Shown here one piece after another: positions 5,686-9,768 of a stretch of DNA of 9,768 nt; positions within the stretch are counted from its first letter, which is position 1; each line of letters begins with the position of its first letter. The notes under the pieces are model-generated. The model was not told the origin of the DNA and made no database searches. It was given only the letters and a program-made list of their open reading frames with translations. Both the position numbers and the translations under genes were made by a program. This DNA is from an uncultured Collinsella sp. Its GTDB lineage: Bacteria > Actinomycetota > Coriobacteriia > Coriobacteriales > Coriobacteriaceae. The stretch is from positions 1-9,768 of the forward strand of contig CABTAA010000049.1 of the NCBI GenBank assembly GCA_902482615.1, written 5' to 3'.

Positions 5686-6922
5686 TAATATAGGTACGGT
5701 GCGGAAACTTCAATCCCGGGAACAGCTTGCTCGTAAGTTCGCAGAAATAACCGTCCGTCATGCTCGCGATGTAATCCACCACGGCTTGATCCTTGTCGTC
5801 CTGCCAGGCATAGGTGCGATCGTAGTAGGAAAGCTGCTGCTCAATACGCGAAATATGGTGCTTAAAGATATAAGAGGACTCGTCGCCACTGTTTAGATCC
5901 CGCAGGCAACGGTCGTAGAGCTTTTCGAACGCCTCGCGCAGCTCCGCCTCGGAATCGCCTTCGATACCGCCCTTGCTATAGATCTTCTCGTAGTTCTCGC
6001 GCTTGGCTCGGCGGATTTCCTCAAACAGGTCCTCGCTCATCTCGATACGCGGCTTACCATAGCTGTGCTCAACGATATCGATGGAGGCATGTGTGAGGAT
6101 CCAACTGTTGTAGGCACCGCCCCGGCCATCATCAAAAGCGTCGGGCGAAAGCAGGCCCGCCGCGATCGCATCCTGACGGTCACGACCGACGTAGGCAAGA
6201 ATATCCGAGATGCGAACGACGCAGCCCTCGAGCGTCATGGGACGCAGATGCTCAATTGCGCTATAGCCCGTGGCAATGCAATCCTCAACCGTCTGGTCAA
6301 ACTGCTCAAAGGAGCCCATGTCCGAGAGCTCAAACACACGCTGCTCGTACTCGCCGTTATGGCATAGCACGCCGTCGAGCGTCTGGAGCGACACGTTGCG
6401 GCCATACAGCGCGTCGAGCACGCGGACCGACTGCACGTTATGGAAAAAATAACGCCCCGTACGCTCGTGATAGATATCGTTGAGGAAGCGCTCGCCGGAA
6501 TGGCCGAAAGGCGTGTGTCCCAAGTCGTGGCCCAGGCCAATCGCCTCGATCAGATCGCAATTGAGCCCCAGGGCGCGACCGATATCGCGCGCAATGCGAG
6601 ACACAAGCTGCACGTGCAAACCGCGGCGTGACAGATCGTCATTGCTACGGAAGCTAAAGACCTGCGTTTTACCTGCATAACGGGTGTACGCCGGAAGATG
6701 AAGTATCTTTTCGGTATCGCGCATAAACGCCGGACGCATAAGCGTGCCTTTGTCGGCGGCGCGATCAATACGACGAATGACCTGATCGTCGTTGCAACGA
6801 TACGGGTTGACATAGCCCGAAGCACGATCGGCGGCAATGCGCTCGACAAGTTCGGGCGACAACGCCGAGGGAATACGGTCCATACGCGCCTTAATGACGA
6901 CCGTTTCTTGATTAGATGCCAT
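5675..6922 (-). CDS. dgt: HD-domain dGTPase-like deoxynucleotide triphosphohydrolase
   Basis: A 415-residue cytoplasmic metal-dependent phosphohydrolase. Family members cut dNTPs (classically dGTP) to nucleoside and tripolyphosphate, helping to balance nucleotide pools. The HD metal site is intact: His103 (GLHVQLVSRIARDI), His132-Asp133 (GHDLGHTPFGH) and Asp240 (RISDILAYVGRD). The downstream HNVQSVRVL (161-169) and CHNGEYEQ (188-194) motifs are also present. AGKTQVF (83-89) is the usual dGTPase KTQVF signature, but the preceding stretch LHLPAYTRY differs from the typical HSxAFRRLxxKTQVF, and the residue before the first His is Leu rather than the common Thr, so substrate preference may differ. 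The ATG at 6922 is chosen over an upstream TTG because TAAGGAG lies 6 nt before it. It lies 31 nt after the prepilin peptidase stop. Confidence 0.9.
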   Translation of the reverse strand: MASNQETVVIKARMDRIPSALSPELVERIAADRASGYVNPYRCNDDQVIRRIDRAADKGTLMRPAFMRDTEKILHLPAYTRYAGKTQVFSFRSNDDLSRRGLHVQLVSRIARDIGRALGLNCDLIEAIGLGHDLGHTPFGHSGERFLNDIYHERTGRYFFHNVQSVRVLDALYGRNVSLQTLDGVLCHNGEYEQRVFELSDMGSFEQFDQTVEDCIATGYSAIEHLRPMTLEGCVVRISDILAYVGRDRQDAIAAGLLSPDAFDDGRGGAYNSWILTHASIDIVEHSYGKPRIEMSEDLFEEIRRAKRENYEKIYSKGGIEGDSEAELREAFEKLYDRCLRDLNSGDESSYIFKHHISRIEQQLSYYDRTYAWQDDKDQAVVDYIASMTDGYFCELTSKLFPGLKFPHRTYINER

Positions 6923-6953
6923 GGCATGCTCCTTAAGAAGGATGCGCAATCGG

Positions 6954-7376
6954 TTACAATGTGCAGCCCACGACCTCGATTATGGCAAAAATCGGCACTA
7001 AAAACGGGAGCAATGGCAGGGAGCGCGATTTTGTGAAGAGGCAGGAGAGGGCCAGGGCCAGGAGCGCGACGGCAAATGCCACGATGCCACCCATAGGGTC
7101 GAGCGTGCAAAGCGCGAAGAGTGCTTTGGCGTCCCCCATGCCAATCCCCGGGGCTTGACGAAGGCGCCGCCAGAGGGACTCAGTCAGCACGAGAGCAAGA
7201 TAAACAATGACGGCAAGACCCGCGTGGTCAAGCGCTGTGTTCAAACCGAGGTCGAGCCAAACACCCGCCAACGCCGCCACGGCACATGCGCCGGCAAGCC
7301 CATTGGGAAACCGTCGCTCTCGGGCATCAATTGCCACGCCGGCAAAGATGCAAATCCAAAACGGGATATAGACCAT
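6954..7376 (-). CDS. Short A24-family prepilin peptidase (TadV/CpaA-like)
   Basis: A 140-residue membrane aspartyl peptidase that would cut the leader of type IV / Tad-type prepilins at the cytoplasmic face of the membrane. Both catalytic Asp residues of the A24 family are present: Asp17 in VAIDARERRFPNG and Asp82 in GIGMGDAK. Hydrophobic segments lie at about 3-16, 26-44, 50-66, 82-112 and 118-139. It lacks the N-terminal cysteine-rich methyltransferase domain of PilD, as is normal for TadV-like forms. The ATG at 7376 is preceded by GAGGAGG with a 6-nt gap. No pilin or Tad machinery gene is in the window. Only 33 bp separate its start from the upstream terminator hairpin, so it may depend on read-through or on a promoter I cannot see. 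Confidence 0.85.
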   Translation of the reverse strand: MVYIPFWICIFAGVAIDARERRFPNGLAGACAVAALAGVWLDLGLNTALDHAGLAVIVYLALVLTESLWRRLRQAPGIGMGDAKALFALCTLDPMGGIVAFAVALLALALSCLFTKSRSLPLLPFLVPIFAIIEVVGCTL

Positions 7377-7400
7377 CGGACGCCTCCTCGAGCTGCATCG

Positions 7401-7449
7401 CAAAAGCAAAAACCACCACAAAGGTGCCTGTCCCCTTTGCGGTGGTTTT
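7401..7449 (-). terminator. Strong rho-independent terminator after the glycosyltransferase gene
   Basis: On the minus strand AAAACCACCGCAAAGG pairs with CCTTTGTGGTGGTTTT (16 bp with one G-U; arms at plus 7434-7449 and 7409-7424), followed by TTTTTGCTTTTG. The 9-nt loop and its flank read GGGGACAGGCACC on the minus strand. On the plus strand the same arms have one A-C mismatch and no comparable T-run downstream, so leftward termination is favoured. It sits 8 bp after the GT2 stop codon. Confidence 0.88.
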
Positions 7450-7457
7450 GGTGGTGG

Positions 7458-8753
7458 TTATTTGGCGCCTTGCATGACCTCGTCAAGGGTAACGTTGACG
7501 GCGTGCTGCGTCGGCACCCAGTCGACCTTCAGGAACAGCGCGGCCACCGTGATGGGGATATAGCTGAACATAAAGATCGGGAAGGTAAACAGGTTAGTCA
7601 CCAGACGCCACTTTTGAGCGCAGTGAATGTGCTTGTACTCAAAGATAGTCGTGAGCAGCGCCAGGATAAAGAAGGTCTGATACATCATGGCGAAGGTCAT
7701 AATGAGCGAAGCGGCGCACGCCTGCATCTCGACTTCGGTAGCCAAGAAGCCGTGCGAGAGCCCGCCCACGATGAGGAAGGTCGCGTTGGCGAGCATGGAG
7801 ATCAGGGACAGCAGCATGCCCGGAGCGATAGTCATAAACATGTCGTAGGCGGCAAAGCGATGATAGCGGAACGTCGATTTGACAAGATGCTTGCCATAGG
7901 TAAAAAAGACCTGGTAGAAGCCCTTGGTCCAGCGCATGCGCTGTTTCCAGGATGCCTTGAACGTCACGGGCTGTTCGTCAAAGAACTCCGCCGGCGCATA
8001 GCCAATGCGAATGCCGTGAATGGCGCAGAACGTGGTGAACTGAATATCCTCGGTCAGCGTGTGGAACTGCCAGCCGTGCATGCCCTCGATAACACTGGCG
8101 GAGATGAGGTAGCCCGAACCCGAGACAGCGCAAGAAGTCTTGCAGATATTGCGCGCGTTGTTGAGAAAGCGCGCCTCGCGCAAATACCAGGTAGCATTAG
8201 CTGCCGAGATCCACGAGCTGCCAAAGTTCTTGGAGTTGCGATAGCTCGTGACCACATGGAATCCCTGGTCAAAGGCATCGTTCATCTTGGACACGTAATC
8301 GCGGGATACGACGTTATCAGCATCGAAAATAAAGTAGCCCTCAAACGTGTCGGGATACTCGTTAAGGATGCGGTCAAAACCAAAGTCCATGACCCAACTC
8401 TTGCCCTTGCGGGCCAGGTCATTGCGCTCATAGACGATGGCGCCCGCCTCGCGCGCGAGCTGTGCCGTGTTATCGGCACAGGCATCGGCGACCACGAAGA
8501 CCTCGATAAGCTCGGACGGATAATCCTGGTCCTTGATGGAGCGAACGAGGTTGGCAATCACGGCCTCCTCATTATGCGCCGCGATAAAGAAAGCATAGCG
8601 ATGGAGTTTTTTGGCCTTAGGAGGCGCGACCTCGCCACGAAGAGCGCCAATGACAAAGAAGACCACCTGGTACAGAAAGCAGACCGTGAGCAGCGTGACG
8701 ACAATCTGGTTGAAGATCACAATGGGTGTGTTGGTTTGTAAAAAGGCGAGCAT
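7458..8753 (-). CDS. Membrane GT2 glycosyltransferase with processive-synthase motifs
   Basis: A 431-residue family 2 glycosyltransferase of the type that polymerises a polysaccharide while exporting it (PgaC/hyaluronan/cellulose-synthase-like). Residues about 12-38 form an N-terminal membrane segment. The cytoplasmic catalytic domain (about 50-295) has FIAAHNEE (56-63), the nucleotide-sugar DAD motif FDADNVVS (143-150), SGSGYL (211-216), the catalytic TED (234-236) and QRMRW (271-275, the Q(Q/R)xRW motif). Three further membrane segments lie at about 301-333, 345-372 and 388-410. All catalytic residues expected of a processive enzyme are present. No export, modification or c-di-GMP-binding partner is nearby, so the polymer and sugar donor are unknown. 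The ATG at 8753 has GGGAG 5 nt upstream. The gene is a single unit between a promoter candidate and a strong terminator. Confidence 0.9.
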   Translation of the reverse strand: MLAFLQTNTPIVIFNQIVVTLLTVCFLYQVVFFVIGALRGEVAPPKAKKLHRYAFFIAAHNEEAVIANLVRSIKDQDYPSELIEVFVVADACADNTAQLAREAGAIVYERNDLARKGKSWVMDFGFDRILNEYPDTFEGYFIFDADNVVSRDYVSKMNDAFDQGFHVVTSYRNSKNFGSSWISAANATWYLREARFLNNARNICKTSCAVSGSGYLISASVIEGMHGWQFHTLTEDIQFTTFCAIHGIRIGYAPAEFFDEQPVTFKASWKQRMRWTKGFYQVFFTYGKHLVKSTFRYHRFAAYDMFMTIAPGMLLSLISMLANATFLIVGGLSHGFLATEVEMQACAASLIMTFAMMYQTFFILALLTTIFEYKHIHCAQKWRLVTNLFTFPIFMFSYIPITVAALFLKVDWVPTQHAVNVTLDEVMQGAK

Positions 8754-8790
8754 GCAGGCTCCCGAGAACGCGTTACGTAAACAACCGTAT

Positions 8791-8817
8791 ATCTTACCGC
8801 AGGCTAATCGAGTTCAA
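8791..8817 (-). promoter_or_regulatory. Promoter candidate for the GT2 gene
   Basis: On the minus strand TTGAAC (plus 8812-8817) and TAAGAT (plus 8791-8796) are separated by 15 bp in the 82-bp gap after the rluD-like gene. An 8-bp palindrome TTACGTAA (8773-8780) lies just downstream, around the expected transcription start, and could be an operator. No terminator for the upstream gene is visible here, so read-through from it is also possible. Confidence 0.3.
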
Positions 8818-8835
8818 GAAACCACCTAATACTGG

Positions 8836-9768
8836 CTAGACTTCGAGAAGACCGAGCTGCGGAACGATTTCGTCGCCAGCGGCAGTACGACCGAGTGAGC
8901 GAGGAGCCAGGTCGTCGAGAACCGCGGCAAGATCCCACGGCAGCTCATCGCGGCACTCAATACGCTCCCCCGTCACGGGATGGCCGAACGCCACGCGCCA
9001 GGAATGAAGGAACTGCCTGGTCAGGCCCTGGTCGGCGCGCGCATCGCACTTGCCGTAGAGTGGATCGCCCACGCAGGCGTGGTTGATATGACGCATATGC
9101 ACGCGAATCTGGTGCGTGCGACCGGTAAACAGATGACACTCAACGAGCGTATAACCATCGTCAAAGCGCGTGGAATCAAAGCGCTCGAGGACTTTAAAGG
9201 TCGTAATGGCCTGACGGGCAAAGGGGTCGTCCGAAACCGCCATCTTGACGCGGTCGCGCGTAGAACGGGCGATACCGGTATTGATGGTGCCCTCGTCCAT
9301 GGCGATGTGCCCGTGGACAAGCGTGATATAGCGGCGGTCGAGCGTACGCGTGCGAATGAGATTTTGAAGCGCGCGCTGGGTGTCGTCGTCTTTTGCCGCG
9401 AGCATAAGGCCCGAGGTATCGCGATCCAGGCGATGCACGATGCCGGGGCGGTCCTCACCCTGCACGGTACCAAGATGATCGATACCGCAGTGGTAGACCA
9501 AGGCGTTCGCAAGCGTGCCGCTCTCGTGGCCGTGGGCGGGATGGCACACCAGCCCGCGCTGCTTGGAGAGCACAATGAGATAGTCGTCCTCATAGCGAAT
9601 GTCGAGCGGGATGGCCTCGGGAATCACATCGGTGGGATCGTGCGGCTCGGGCAGGTCGACCGAGATGCGGTCACCGGAGCGCACGGCATACTTTTTGGAC
9701 AGGCAGGTCTCGCCATTGACACATACGGCGCCGCCCTCGATCAGATGCGCGCAGGCAGAGCGCGTAGG
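8836..9768 (-). CDS. rluD: RluA/RluD-family 23S rRNA pseudouridine synthase (5' end outside window)
   Basis: Converts specific uridines of 23S rRNA to pseudouridine. 310 residues are visible and the frame stays open through the right edge, so the true start lies outside the window. The first visible residues are the end of an S4 RNA-binding domain (HLIEGGAVCVNG, then VRSGDRISVDLPEP). The catalytic domain follows with DDYLIVLSKQRGLVCHPAHG, then GIVHRLDRDTSGLMLAAK, in which the Asp of HRLD (visible residue 115) is the catalytic nucleophile. Next come the TRTLDRRYITLVHG and LFTGRTHQIRVHM motifs and DPLYG. The combination of S4 plus HRLD catalytic domain fits RluD or a close paralogue. The exact target uridines cannot be told from sequence alone. 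Confidence 0.93.
   Translation of the reverse strand, partial: PTRSACAHLIEGGAVCVNGETCLSKKYAVRSGDRISVDLPEPHDPTDVIPEAIPLDIRYEDDYLIVLSKQRGLVCHPAHGHESGTLANALVYHCGIDHLGTVQGEDRPGIVHRLDRDTSGLMLAAKDDDTQRALQNLIRTRTLDRRYITLVHGHIAMDEGTINTGIARSTRDRVKMAVSDDPFARQAITTFKVLERFDSTRFDDGYTLVECHLFTGRTHQIRVHMRHINHACVGDPLYGKCDARADQGLTRQFLHSWRVAFGHPVTGERIECRDELPWDLAAVLDDLAPRSLGRTAAGDEIVPQLGLLEV

Noticed and set aside
7155..8741. Very long plus-strand open frame (528 codons).
   Set aside because: It runs antisense to the GT2 gene and the prepilin peptidase start, has no ribosome binding site, is composed mostly of charged residues typical of a GC-rich shadow frame, and matches no family I know. The minus-strand genes carry clear catalytic motifs.
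8836..9684. Complete rluD gene starting at an internal GTG (9684).
   Set aside because: The frame continues upstream to the window edge and encodes S4-domain residues, so the gene is partial, not complete.
1..9768. Defence island, prophage, transposon or CRISPR array.
   Set aside because: No transposase, integrase, nuclease-effector, toxin-antitoxin pair or regularly spaced repeat was found; all large genes belong to housekeeping or regulatory families.

Overview
The window looks like a chromosomal housekeeping region of a moderately GC-rich Gram-positive actinobacterium. My best guess is a gut Coriobacteriia member (Collinsella-like). This rests on the protein flavour, strong AGGAG-type ribosome binding sites and the rarA / DUF948 / alaS neighbourhood; no taxonomic search was run. 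No phage, transposase, CRISPR array, rRNA or tRNA is visible. All genes but one are on the minus strand, so the transcriptional order is from high to low coordinates.

In transcriptional order the window holds: an RluD-type pseudouridine synthase (8836-9768, 5' end outside the window); a membrane GT2 glycosyltransferase with processive-synthase motifs (7458-8753), closed by a strong terminator (7401-7449); a short A24 prepilin peptidase (6954-7376); an HD-domain dGTPase-like protein (5675-6922); and the RarA/MgsA AAA+ ATPase (4265-5620). Next comes a tightly packed four-gene block: a DUF948 membrane coiled-coil protein (3577-4164), an RsbW-like anti-sigma protein (3207-3584), a SigB/SigF-type sigma factor (2414-3205) and an AI-2E/PerM-family membrane protein (1005-2417). 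Their junctions are an 8-nt overlap, a 1-nt gap and a 4-nt ATGA overlap. The window ends in the 5' part of alaS (1-560), which has its own promoter next to a rho-independent terminator.

The single plus-strand gene (760-999) encodes a 79-residue two-helix membrane protein of unknown function. It is less GC-rich than its surroundings and converges on the sigma operon with a 5-bp gap. The only convincing minus-strand terminator after the sigma operon lies beyond this small gene, so the operon's 3' tail is predicted to be antisense to it.

The part most worth a second look is the sigma module. The anti-sigma-like protein aligns by eye with RsbW but has lost the residues that bind ATP in the GHKL kinase fold. 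No RsbV-type antagonist is visible, and the module is translationally coupled to two membrane proteins. This suggests, but does not prove, a stress sigma switch that works without the usual RsbW kinase / RsbV phosphorylation cycle.
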